DNA of 64,000 nt from an uncultured Bacteroidota bacterium (GTDB lineage: Bacteria; Bacteroidota; Bacteroidia; Flavobacteriales; Flavobacteriaceae), in contig CABYFY010000006.1 of NCBI GenBank assembly GCA_902518355.1, forward strand, positions 1 through 64,000, given 5' to 3'. The notes below the pieces were generated by a model. The model saw only the letters and a program-made list of their open reading frames with translations, ran no database searches and was not told where the DNA came from. The first letter of the stretch is position 1; each line of letters opens with the position of its first letter. Below are positions 9,098-18,139 of this stretch, one piece after another. Position numbers and translations under genes: made by a program.

Positions 9098-10438
9098 ATA
9101 TTCTTTATTTTTTTCATTTTTTTTATCGAAATCCTCAACCCTCACGAAACCTTCATTATCTATCTTTGAAAGTTTTGCGTATATAATTTTATTTGAAAGA
9201 CTAGGACTCCAAGGATGTCTAACTTTTATATAATTGTCTGTATACCCGTGAATGTATCCAAATTTATTTTCAGTTTCAAAAAGAATGGGCCTGATCTTAT
9301 TAAGCTGAGAATTATAAAATATTCTTTTCTTTTTTTCTGAAAGTGACCTAAGCATTTTACTTCTTTTATTTCTGATATTTTTTGGAATATTATCATTCAT
9401 ACTTGCAGCCTCAGTATTATCTCTTTCAGAGTATGTAAAAACATGTAAATATGAAATTTCAAGATTTAATAAGAAATCGTAAGTGTCTTGAAAATCTAAA
9501 TCGGTTTCGCCTGGGAATCCAACAATAACATCAACACCAATACAACAATTGTCAATTTTTGAATGTATATGATTGATTCTATCTTCATAAAGCTCTTTTT
9601 TATACCTTCTTTTCATTCTTGCTAATATTTTATTTGATCCACTTTGAAGAGGTATATGAAAATGAGGAACAAATAAATTACTTTTTGAAACAAAATCTAT
9701 AATATCATTTTTTAACAAATTTGGTTCAATTGACGAAATTCTAAATCTATCAATTTTACTGGTTAAGTCTAATTCTTTAATTAGTTCTAGAAATGTTGTT
9801 TCATGTTTTTTATTACCAAACTCACCTTTTCCGTAATCACCGATATTTACTCCAGTTAAAATAATTTCTTTAACAGTCTTAGCCGAAATCTGCGAAATAT
9901 TATTTTTAATATTTTCAAGGCTGTCGCTTCTTGAAACTCCCCTAGCTAATGGAATTGTACAATATGTACACTTGTAATCACATCCATCCTGTATCTTTAA
10001 AAATGATCTGGTTCTATCATCAACCGAGAAACTACTTTCGTATGAATTTACTTTGTTGATATCACATGAATAGACATGAGTGTTTTCCTTACTCAGTGTA
10101 TCTAAATAATCAACTACATTAAATTTTTCATTAGCCCCCAACACCAAATCAACCCCTTGAATTTTAGAAATTGATTCTGGTTTAAGTTGAGCATAACATC
10201 CAATAACAATTTTAAATGCATCAGGGTTATTTTTATTAGCCTTGTTTAAAATATTTTTAAACTTCTTGTCAGCATTATCAGTGACAGAGCAGGTGTTGAT
10301 TACATAAAAATCAGCTCCATTTGAAAAATCTGTTAATTCATAACCATTTTCAACAAATGATCTGGCAATGGTTGAAGTTTCAGTAAAATTCAATTTGCAA
10401 CCGAGTGTATGAAATGCAACTTTTTTCTTTGCTAACAT
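9074..10438 (-). CDS. mtaB: tRNA t6A37 methylthiotransferase MtaB
   Basis: Methylthiotransferase start FHTLGCKLNFTETSTIARSF; radical SAM motif KIQDGCDYKCTYCTIPLARG; VIVGFPGETDLDF. Confidence 0.93.
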   Translation of the reverse strand: MLAKKKVAFHTLGCKLNFTETSTIARSFVENGYELTDFSNGADFYVINTCSVTDNADKKFKNILNKANKNNPDAFKIVIGCYAQLKPESISKIQGVDLVLGANEKFNVVDYLDTLSKENTHVYSCDINKVNSYESSFSVDDRTRSFLKIQDGCDYKCTYCTIPLARGVSRSDSLENIKNNISQISAKTVKEIILTGVNIGDYGKGEFGNKKHETTFLELIKELDLTSKIDRFRISSIEPNLLKNDIIDFVSKSNLFVPHFHIPLQSGSNKILARMKRRYKKELYEDRINHIHSKIDNCCIGVDVIVGFPGETDLDFQDTYDFLLNLEISYLHVFTYSERDNTEAASMNDNIPKNIRNKRSKMLRSLSEKKKRIFYNSQLNKIRPILFETENKFGYIHGYTDNYIKVRHPWSPSLSNKIIYAKLSKIDNEGFVRVEDFDKKNEKNKEYLYSNSYR

Positions 10439-10476
10439 TTTTTTATCCTAAAAGGATTGTAAATTTACGACTAATT

Positions 10477-12093
10477 ATGTTTATCAAACACGACACATCA
10501 ATTTTTAAGCAAAATTTATACTTTAAATTAATTGCTTTACTTATAATTTTTTCATCATGTGAAGAAAGAAAGTCTATAGATTTAAATACTGTTTTTAGAT
10601 ACAATGAGCATAAGAATATAAATTCATTAGATCCAATTTTTGCTAAAGATATTGCAAATATTCAAGCAGTAAATCAACTTTTTAATGGTCTAGTTGAAAT
10701 GGATAAAGAATTAAATGTTGTCCCCTCCGTAGCTAAAAGTTGGAAAATTTCAGAAAACGGTAAGCTCTACACATTTATTATTAACACATCTGTGGAGTTT
10801 CACCCACATCCAAGTCTTGAAAAAAGGAATGTTACAGCCTATGATTTTGAATATAGCTTCAATAGATTATTAGATCCCAAAAATGCCTCACCAGGACGTT
10901 GGATATTTGATAAAGTCGATAATTTTGAGGCAAAAAACGACTCAATTTTTCAAATTAAATTGAAAAACCCTTTTAACGCATTTTTAGGCCTACTTACCAT
11001 GAAATATTGTTCAGTTGTGCCAAAAAATGTGGTTGAATTCTATGATGATGACTTTAGATCAAATCCAATAGGTACAGGACCCTTTAAATTTAAGAGATGG
11101 GAAGAAAACATTAAACTAGTACTTAGAAAAAATGAGAACTATTTTCAAAAAGACTCTATTGGAAACCAATTGCCTTACTTGGAAGCTGTTTCAATAACAT
11201 TTTTGCCCGAAAAACAAAGTGAATTTTTACAGTTAGTTAAAGGTAAAATTGACTTTATTTCTGGACTTGACAACTCATATAAAGATGAAATAATAACAAA
11301 TGATGGTAGACTTAATGAGTTCTATAAAAATAGAATTAAAATGTTGCGTGGGCCCTATTTAAACACTGAGTATTTAGCCTTTTTCTTGAAATCTGAAAAA
11401 AACGAAATAAAATCGGAACTAATTCGAAAAGCAATTAATATTGGATTTGATAAAAGAAAGATGCTGAAATTTTTAAGAAATGGAGTTGGTATTCCGGCAG
11501 AAGCAGGATTTATACCCTCAGGGTTACCGGGTTACAAAAAAAATAATATAAATAAATTCAATACAGAACTCGCTAAGTCGTATGTTAACAATTATAAAGA
11601 AAAATATAATTCTACACCCTCATTAACGTTAACCACTTCAAGTAATTATCTTGATTTATGTGAATTTATTCAAAAAGAACTTGAGAAATTAGGTATTGAA
11701 ATTAATATCGATGTTATTCCTGGATCTGCATTAAAGCAAGCTAAAGCAAATGGCAAGTTAGATTTCTTCAGAGCTAGCTGGATAGCTGACTACCCAGATG
11801 CAGAAAATTATTTATCTCTTTTTTACAGTAAAAATCTTGCCCCAGACGGACCTAACTACACTCATTTTAGCAATGATGAATACGACAGAATGTATGAGAA
11901 TTCATTAAAGGAAACAAACCCCGAAAAATCTAAATTATTGTATCAAAAAATGGATTCTATTATTACATCAAAATCGATAATAGTTCCTTTATTTTATGAC
12001 GAAGTCGTAAGATTTATTTCTAAAAATGTTGTAGGTATGGAAATAAACGCTACTAATTTATTGGATCTGAGGAATGTTAGAAAAGTAGATTAG
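10477..12093 (+). CDS. Peptide/nickel-type ABC transporter substrate-binding lipoprotein (SBP_bac_5)
   Basis: Lipobox IIFSSCEE; NIQAVNQLFNGLVEMDKELNVVPSVAKSWKISENGKLYTFIINTSVEFH; NPIGTGPFKFKRW. ATG at 10477 preferred over the ORF-track start at 10405, which lies inside mtaB. Confidence 0.88.
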   Translation: MFIKHDTSIFKQNLYFKLIALLIIFSSCEERKSIDLNTVFRYNEHKNINSLDPIFAKDIANIQAVNQLFNGLVEMDKELNVVPSVAKSWKISENGKLYTFIINTSVEFHPHPSLEKRNVTAYDFEYSFNRLLDPKNASPGRWIFDKVDNFEAKNDSIFQIKLKNPFNAFLGLLTMKYCSVVPKNVVEFYDDDFRSNPIGTGPFKFKRWEENIKLVLRKNENYFQKDSIGNQLPYLEAVSITFLPEKQSEFLQLVKGKIDFISGLDNSYKDEIITNDGRLNEFYKNRIKMLRGPYLNTEYLAFFLKSEKNEIKSELIRKAINIGFDKRKMLKFLRNGVGIPAEAGFIPSGLPGYKKNNINKFNTELAKSYVNNYKEKYNSTPSLTLTTSSNYLDLCEFIQKELEKLGIEINIDVIPGSALKQAKANGKLDFFRASWIADYPDAENYLSLFYSKNLAPDGPNYTHFSNDEYDRMYENSLKETNPEKSKLLYQKMDSIITSKSIIVPLFYDEVVRFISKNVVGMEINATNLLDLRNVRKVD

Positions 12094-12512
12094 AGGTATT
12101 TTTTCATTACAACATTATTAACCTCAAAACCATTTCTTGAATAAAAATTAATCAGCGATTCTTTGCAAAATAATGTTATTCTGTAGCATCCTTTTCTTTT
12201 AGCAACTTTTACCAATTCTTTGATAAGAGACACACCTATCATTTTACCTCTGACCTCTTTGTCAACAACTATATCCTCAATATGACCAGCAACCTCACCT
12301 CTAACTTTATTTTCAACAACAACACTACCATAAGCAACAATCTTACTATCATATATTCCAACAATTGAGTTGGAACTAGAATTACTTACAAAGTTATCCC
12401 AAGCCTTTTCAGGATCAACTTTTGAAATATCCATAGGTTTTAATTGGTTTAAAAGAACGAATACCTGATTTAAATCCTCTTTTTCAATATTCCTAAAATA
12501 TACTTTTGACAT
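12090..12512 (-). CDS. GNAT family N-acetyltransferase
   Basis: GHIEDIVVDKEVRGKMIGVSLIKELVKVAKRKGCYRITLFCKESLINFYSRNGFE. Confidence 0.85.
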   Translation of the reverse strand: MSKVYFRNIEKEDLNQVFVLLNQLKPMDISKVDPEKAWDNFVSNSSSNSIVGIYDSKIVAYGSVVVENKVRGEVAGHIEDIVVDKEVRGKMIGVSLIKELVKVAKRKGCYRITLFCKESLINFYSRNGFEVNNVVMKKYL

Positions 12513-12540
12513 ATAATTAATTATGTAAATGGTTAAATGT

Positions 12541-12574
12541 AAAAAAAAAACCTCTCAAATGTGTATTTGAGAGG
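12541..12574 (-). terminator. Intrinsic terminator downstream of rpmE2
   Basis: cctctcaaat-gtgt-atttgagagg hairpin (12551-12574), 10-bp stem; on the minus strand it runs into a T tract. Confidence 0.85.
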
Positions 12575-12597
12575 TTTTAAGTTAATATTTTTTGGTA

Positions 12598-12852
12598 CTA
12601 TTTTTTATTGAATTTAGCATATTTAGTCTTGAATTTATCAATTCTTCCAGCAGTATCAACCAACTTAGCTTTTCCAGTGTAATATGGATGAGAAGTTCTT
12701 GAAATCTCTAATTTAACTAGTGGATAATCAACACCTTCAACAGAAACAGTTTCATTGGTTTGAGCTGTTGACTTGGCTAAAAATATATCATTATTAGACA
12801 TGTCTTTAAAAGCAACAAGTCTATAGTTTTCAGGATGTATTCCTTTTTTCAT
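12598..12852 (-). CDS. rpmE2: 50S ribosomal protein L31 type B
   Basis: MKKGIHPENYRLVAFKDMSNNDIFLAKSTA...PLVKLEISRTSHPYYTGKAKLVDTAGRIDKFKTKY; start moved to the internal Met at 12852. Confidence 0.95.
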   Translation of the reverse strand: MKKGIHPENYRLVAFKDMSNNDIFLAKSTAQTNETVSVEGVDYPLVKLEISRTSHPYYTGKAKLVDTAGRIDKFKTKYAKFNKK

Positions 12853-12870
12853 TTTACTGATTTTGAGGTG

Positions 12871-12900
12871 CAAATTTATTGATTTTTTAATACTAAACAA
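12871..12900 (-). promoter_or_regulatory. Bacteroidota-type sigma-A promoter for rpmE2
   Basis: On the minus strand TTG (12898-12900), N19, TAAATTTG (12871-12878). Confidence 0.6.
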
Positions 12901-12944
12901 TAGTTGTAGTCATTTAATTTGATTTTTTTGGAATATCGTTTTTG

Positions 12945-12952
12945 TATATTTG
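12945..12952 (+). promoter_or_regulatory. Probable -7 box for the DUF4199 gene
   Basis: TATATTTG upstream of 12972; -33 element not clear. Confidence 0.4.
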
Positions 12953-12971
12953 AATCAAATTTTATAAAATC

Positions 12972-13487
12972 ATGGAAACTAACCTTAAGAAAAACACAAT
13001 TGATCTTGGAATTAAGCTAGGTACATTTTTATTTGTTATCACCGCTTTAATTTATGTTATTGATCTAAAATTATTCACAAATACATGGATAATGCTAGCT
13101 TTCATGCTGCCTACTCTTGCTGTAAGTATTTACTCTGTATACAGTGTAAAAAAAATACAAAACCAAATTATAACTTTCAAAGAGGCGTTTACAGCATATT
13201 TTTTGTGTGTTGCCATCGGATATTTGATTGTTACAATGGGAAACATTGTACTATTTAAATTTATTGATCCGGCTGCTGCGGATTTAATTCATGAAGAAAT
13301 AATGGTTTTTACAAAAACCATGATGGAAAATTTCAATTCTCCTTCTGATGTTATTGCTCTCACAATGGATGAAATGCAAAAAAACCACTCATTCTCATGG
13401 ATGGCTATTGTTCAAAATTATGCAAATGCACTTCTAAGAAATGCAGTTTTTGGACTAATTATAGCTTTAATCTTTAAAAAATCTTAA
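12972..13487 (+). CDS. DUF4199-like integral membrane protein
   Basis: Four-TM protein directly upstream of a GT2 gene; sequence pattern fits the family. Confidence 0.65.
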   Translation: METNLKKNTIDLGIKLGTFLFVITALIYVIDLKLFTNTWIMLAFMLPTLAVSIYSVYSVKKIQNQIITFKEAFTAYFLCVAIGYLIVTMGNIVLFKFIDPAAADLIHEEIMVFTKTMMENFNSPSDVIALTMDEMQKNHSFSWMAIVQNYANALLRNAVFGLIIALIFKKS

Positions 13488-13493
13488 AATCAG

Positions 13494-14441
13494 GTGAATA
13501 TATCCGTTGTAATACCGCTTCTCAATGAAAGTCAATCACTGAATGAATTATGCGATTCTATCTGTGAAGTTATGTCTAGTTACGGCTTTACATATGAAAT
13601 TATCCTAATAGACGACGGTAGCACTGATGAATCTTGGGAGGTAATTCAAACACTTTCTAAAAATTCCGCCGATATAAAAGGAATAAAATTCAAAAGAAAC
13701 TATGGCAAATCTCAGGCGTTACATGCTGGATTCTTAAACTGTAATGGTGATGTTATTTTTACCATGGATGCTGATTTGCAAGACGATCCAAAAGAAATAC
13801 CTAAAATGTACGACATGATTATAAATGATAATTATGATTTGGTCTCTGGATGGAAGAAAAAGAGATTTGATTCAATTTTGTTCAAGAATATACCTTCAAA
13901 AATTTTCAATTTTGCTGCAAGGGTTACCTCTGGGATAAAGTTAAACGATTTTAATTGTGGATTAAAAGCATATAAAAAAGATGTCGTAAAAAATATTAAT
14001 GTTTATGGTGAAATGCACAGATATATTCCCGTTTTAGCTAAAAATGAGGGTTACCATAAGATTGGTGAAAAAATTGTGAATCATAGACCAAGAAAACATG
14101 GAAATACAAAATTTGGACCTAGCAGATTTTTACATGGTTTCCTGGATCTAATTACCATATGGTTTATTTCAAGTTTTGGAAAAAGACCGATGCATTTATT
14201 TGGTTCGTTGGGGCTGATTATGCTAACAACAGGGTTTTTGTTTGCTGGTTTTCTAGGTTACGATAAAATTTTTGTAAACCCAGGTGGCCGGCTAATTACA
14301 GGAAGGCCTGAATTTTACATAAGTTTAGTTACAATGATAATTGGTAGTCAATTTTTCTCAATGGGCTTTATTGGTGAATTAATCTTGAAAAGCATTAATA
14401 AAAGCCCTCAGTACGTGATCCAAAAGCAAACAAATTTGTGA
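13494..14441 (+). CDS. Glycosyltransferase family 2 (dolichyl/undecaprenyl-phosphate sugar transferase-like)
   Basis: VVIPLLNESQSLNEL...ILIDDGSTDESWEVI...GDVIFTMDADLQDDP plus two C-terminal TMs; GTG start. Confidence 0.92.
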   Translation: MNISVVIPLLNESQSLNELCDSICEVMSSYGFTYEIILIDDGSTDESWEVIQTLSKNSADIKGIKFKRNYGKSQALHAGFLNCNGDVIFTMDADLQDDPKEIPKMYDMIINDNYDLVSGWKKKRFDSILFKNIPSKIFNFAARVTSGIKLNDFNCGLKAYKKDVVKNINVYGEMHRYIPVLAKNEGYHKIGEKIVNHRPRKHGNTKFGPSRFLHGFLDLITIWFISSFGKRPMHLFGSLGLIMLTTGFLFAGFLGYDKIFVNPGGRLITGRPEFYISLVTMIIGSQFFSMGFIGELILKSINKSPQYVIQKQTNL

Positions 14442-14506
14442 TATATTTAACAACATTACCTCTAAAATAATCTTGTTAAACTATAATTTTGAATTTAATT
14501 CGTTCA

Positions 14507-16213
14507 ATGAAAGACATAGTAAATAAAAATATTGAAGAGTGGTCAAAATATCCTTTTTGTGAGCAAACTCAAAAAGAGATAAATATTCTTGCAAAGGATA
14601 AATCCAAATTACATGATGCATTTTACAAAAATTTAGAATTTGGAACTGGTGGTATGCGTGGACTTATGGGTGTAGGAACAAATAGAATAAATAAATACAC
14701 AATAGGTAAGAACACTCAAGGAATATCAAATTACTTAAACAAAAACATTAATGGTAAAAAATCTGCTGTTATCGCCTATGATTGCAGACACAACAGTGTG
14801 GAGTTAGCAAGAACTGTAGCCGAGGTGTTTTCTGCTAATGATATAAAGGTATTTTTATTTTCAAATTTAAGGCCTACCCCAGAACTTTCATATGCGGTTA
14901 GAAAATTAAATTGTTCATGTGGAATTGTTCTAACTGCTTCTCATAATCCACCTGAGTATAGTGGGTTTAAAGTTTACTGGCAGGATGGTGGTCAAATTGT
15001 TCCTCCAATTGATAACTTATTAATAAACGAAATCGAACAAGTTAATTTCAATGATATCAACTTTAATTTTAAGGAGGAATTAATTGAAATTATTGATACA
15101 AAAATTGACAACTTATTCATTGATGTTTGTTTAAAAAACGGATTAAATTCTGACTTAAAAAATAGATCTAGTAAAATTATTTTCACTGCTTTACACGGAA
15201 CATCATCCACTATAATTTCAAAATTATTAAAAAGAGCAGGGTATGAAAATGCTAAATATGTTGAATCTCAAATGGCTCCTGATGCTAATTTTTCTACAGT
15301 TGAATCACCAAACCCAGAGGAAGTTGAATCACTTGACTTAGCTCTAAAGTTAGCAGAGGATGAAAATGCAGAAATGATAATAGGGACTGATCCCGACGCG
15401 GATAGATTAGGAGTTGCTGTAAGAGATTTAAATAATGATTTGGCCTTGATTAACGGCAATCAATTAATGGTATTAATGTTTGATTATATTCTAAAAAGAA
15501 AAAAAACAGCAATTGCTCTAAATAAAAACTATTTTATTGCGTCAACAATAGTTTCTACACCAATGATTAAAAATATTGCCAAATATTACAATGTTGACTA
15601 CAAATTAAGTCTAACAGGCTTTAAATGGATTGCCAAAATGATTGAGGATTTTCCTGATAAGAAATTTGTTGTTGGTGGGGAAGAAAGTTATGGGCTGATG
15701 ATAGGTGATGATGTTCGTGATAAAGACGCTTTGACAGCGAGTTTAGCTGCTTTCGAAATGATGTCTTATTATAAAGAAAATAATAGTAGTGTGTTCAATG
15801 AATTAGTAAAGCTGTATGTTCTTCACGGATTTTACAAAGAAAAATTAATTTCAATTGTTAAACATGGTCAAAAAGGTCAAGAAGAAATAAAAAGTCTTAT
15901 TGATAGCTACAGAAAAAATCCATTAAAATTTATTTCAGAATCAAGGGTGAAATATTTTTGTGATTATTCAACGTCGATAAAGAGAAATTTAATAGATAAA
16001 ACGAATGAAAAAATTTCATTACCAAAATCTAATGTTATCGAATTTGAATCAATTGACGGCTTTAAAATTATTTTAAGACCAAGTGGAACTGAACCGAAAA
16101 TTAAAATGTACATTAGTGTTAATGCTGATTTGGATAATATCAGTGAGTTTGAATCAGTGAATAGTACATTAGAAAATAAAATTAAAGAAATAGTTGAAAG
16201 TATAGATTTATGA
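14507..16213 (+). CDS. Phospho-sugar mutase (phosphoglucomutase/phosphomannomutase)
   Basis: FGTGGMRGLMG; catalytic serine motif TASHNPPEYSGFKVYW; GTDPDADRLGVAV; GGEESYG; RPSGTEPKIKMY. Confidence 0.93.
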   Translation: MKDIVNKNIEEWSKYPFCEQTQKEINILAKDKSKLHDAFYKNLEFGTGGMRGLMGVGTNRINKYTIGKNTQGISNYLNKNINGKKSAVIAYDCRHNSVELARTVAEVFSANDIKVFLFSNLRPTPELSYAVRKLNCSCGIVLTASHNPPEYSGFKVYWQDGGQIVPPIDNLLINEIEQVNFNDINFNFKEELIEIIDTKIDNLFIDVCLKNGLNSDLKNRSSKIIFTALHGTSSTIISKLLKRAGYENAKYVESQMAPDANFSTVESPNPEEVESLDLALKLAEDENAEMIIGTDPDADRLGVAVRDLNNDLALINGNQLMVLMFDYILKRKKTAIALNKNYFIASTIVSTPMIKNIAKYYNVDYKLSLTGFKWIAKMIEDFPDKKFVVGGEESYGLMIGDDVRDKDALTASLAAFEMMSYYKENNSSVFNELVKLYVLHGFYKEKLISIVKHGQKGQEEIKSLIDSYRKNPLKFISESRVKYFCDYSTSIKRNLIDKTNEKISLPKSNVIEFESIDGFKIILRPSGTEPKIKMYISVNADLDNISEFESVNSTLENKIKEIVESIDL

Positions 16214-18036
16214 AAACTAACTATTTTAACAGAATTTTCGGATATGCATGGGTTTATAAAAAGTATTTTATACTGAATATAATCTCAAATATTTTTTATG
16301 CGTTTTTTGGGACACTTTCCATGATTTCTTTGTTTCCGATGCTAAAGGTACTTTTCAATCAGACAGAACAACTCAATAATCCACCTGTTTGGCAAGGAAT
16401 GTCTGAAGCAGCTAATTACATTGAAAATTATTTAAACTACTTTGTAACTACAAAAAAGGCTTCTGGAAGCGATGATGTTCTAATTTTTATGGTCTCTATA
16501 ATCATCATAACATTTTTATTAAAAAATATTTTTAACTATCTGTCCATGTTTTTTATAACCTTTCTTAGAAATGGTGTTGTGAAAAACATAAGAAATGATA
16601 TTTATGAACAGATGATTAAATTATCTCTTTCCTTCTACTCTGAAAAAAAAAGAGGAGATATAGTTGCAAGAATATCATCTGATGTTCAGGAATTAGACAA
16701 TTCTTTTTTATCAATTTTTGAATTAATTGTAAAAGATCCTCTAATGGTATTGTTCACTCTAATTTCAATGTTTTTAATTAGTCCAAAACTTAGTCTATTT
16801 GTAATTATATTTATTCCAATATGTGGATTTGTTATCTCAGTTGTTGGAAAATCTCTAAGAAGAAAATCTCTAAAAGTTCAAAAAGAACAAGGTCAATTTA
16901 TTTCGCTGGTAGATGAAACCCTTTCAGGGATGAAAATTTTAAAAATATTTAATGCAGAAAAAAAGTTTTTTAAAAAATTTACCGACTCAACAAATAGATT
17001 CTATAAATTTTCAAACAGTGTCTTAAACAGAAAGAATCTTGCTAGTCCATTGAGCGAATTTTTAGGAATATCATCAATTGCCGGTGTGTTATGGTTTGGT
17101 GGAATCATGGTTTTAAAAGAAAACTCTTTAGATGCGAGTGCTTTCATAGTTTATCTTGGACTTGCTTATAATATTTTAACACCAGCCAAATCCTTAAGCA
17201 GAGCTACATATAAGGTCAAAAAAGCTTCTGCAGCTGCTGAAAGAATATTTCACATAATTGATAATGAAACAATGGTTGTTGAAGATAAAAATGCACAAAA
17301 TATTGAATCTTTTAGTAGTGGTATAGAAATCAATAATATCACTTTTTCATACGAAGATGAAATTGTTGTAGACGGTCTAAACTTAAAAATCCCAAAAGGT
17401 AAAAGTTTTGCTTTGGTAGGACAATCAGGAAGTGGAAAATCTACATTAGCTAATTTAATATGTAGATTCTATGATGTCAGCTCTGGTTCAATAAACGTTG
17501 ACGGAATAAACATTAAAAATTTAAAGAAAGATGCCTTAAGAAATCTTATTGGACTAGTAACCCAAGATTCAATTCTGTTTAATGATTCTATTAAAAATAA
17601 CCTACTCATAGCTAAACCAGAAGCGACAAATGAAGAGATAATCGAATGCTTAAAAATTGCAAACGCTTGGGAGTTCGTGAGCAAAATGCCTGAACAAATA
17701 GATTCTAATATTGGAGATTCTGGAAATAAACTCTCCGGTGGTCAAAAACAAAGATTAAGTATTGCTAGAGCAGTTCTAAAAAACCCACCTATTCTGGTTT
17801 TAGATGAAGCAACTTCTGCTCTAGACAGTGAAAGTGAAAAGCTTGTTCAAAATGCTTTAGAAAATCTGATGAAAAATAAGACTTCATTAGTTATAGCTCA
17901 TAGATTATCTACAATCCAAAAAGCTGATAAAATTATTGTTTTAGAAAAAGGAAAAATTATTGAATCAGGTGTTCATAAAGAACTTATGAAAAATGATGGT
18001 ATTTACAGCAATCTTGTTAAAATGCAATCAATATAA
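16210..18036 (+). CDS. ABC transporter, fused permease/ATPase (MsbA-like)
   Basis: TM domain followed by VGQSGSGKSTLANLICRFYD, LSGGQKQRLSIARAVLKNPPILVLDEATSALD; ATGA overlap with the upstream gene. Confidence 0.93.
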   Translation: MKTNYFNRIFGYAWVYKKYFILNIISNIFYAFFGTLSMISLFPMLKVLFNQTEQLNNPPVWQGMSEAANYIENYLNYFVTTKKASGSDDVLIFMVSIIIITFLLKNIFNYLSMFFITFLRNGVVKNIRNDIYEQMIKLSLSFYSEKKRGDIVARISSDVQELDNSFLSIFELIVKDPLMVLFTLISMFLISPKLSLFVIIFIPICGFVISVVGKSLRRKSLKVQKEQGQFISLVDETLSGMKILKIFNAEKKFFKKFTDSTNRFYKFSNSVLNRKNLASPLSEFLGISSIAGVLWFGGIMVLKENSLDASAFIVYLGLAYNILTPAKSLSRATYKVKKASAAAERIFHIIDNETMVVEDKNAQNIESFSSGIEINNITFSYEDEIVVDGLNLKIPKGKSFALVGQSGSGKSTLANLICRFYDVSSGSINVDGINIKNLKKDALRNLIGLVTQDSILFNDSIKNNLLIAKPEATNEEIIECLKIANAWEFVSKMPEQIDSNIGDSGNKLSGGQKQRLSIARAVLKNPPILVLDEATSALDSESEKLVQNALENLMKNKTSLVIAHRLSTIQKADKIIVLEKGKIIESGVHKELMKNDGIYSNLVKMQSI

Positions 18037-18139
18037 ATTAGTGTTCAAAAGAGGTGAATAACTATTTATTTAAGTATATTTTTTTTACTAGTTTATAAAT
18101 TAATTTGGACTAAATTTAGCATTCATATTCTCTAACTAG

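Noticed and set aside
13072-13080. DnaA-box-like TTATTCACA (also near 32548)
   Set aside because: Isolated single sites inside coding sequence, no clustering or AT-rich unwinding element; expected by chance in this composition.
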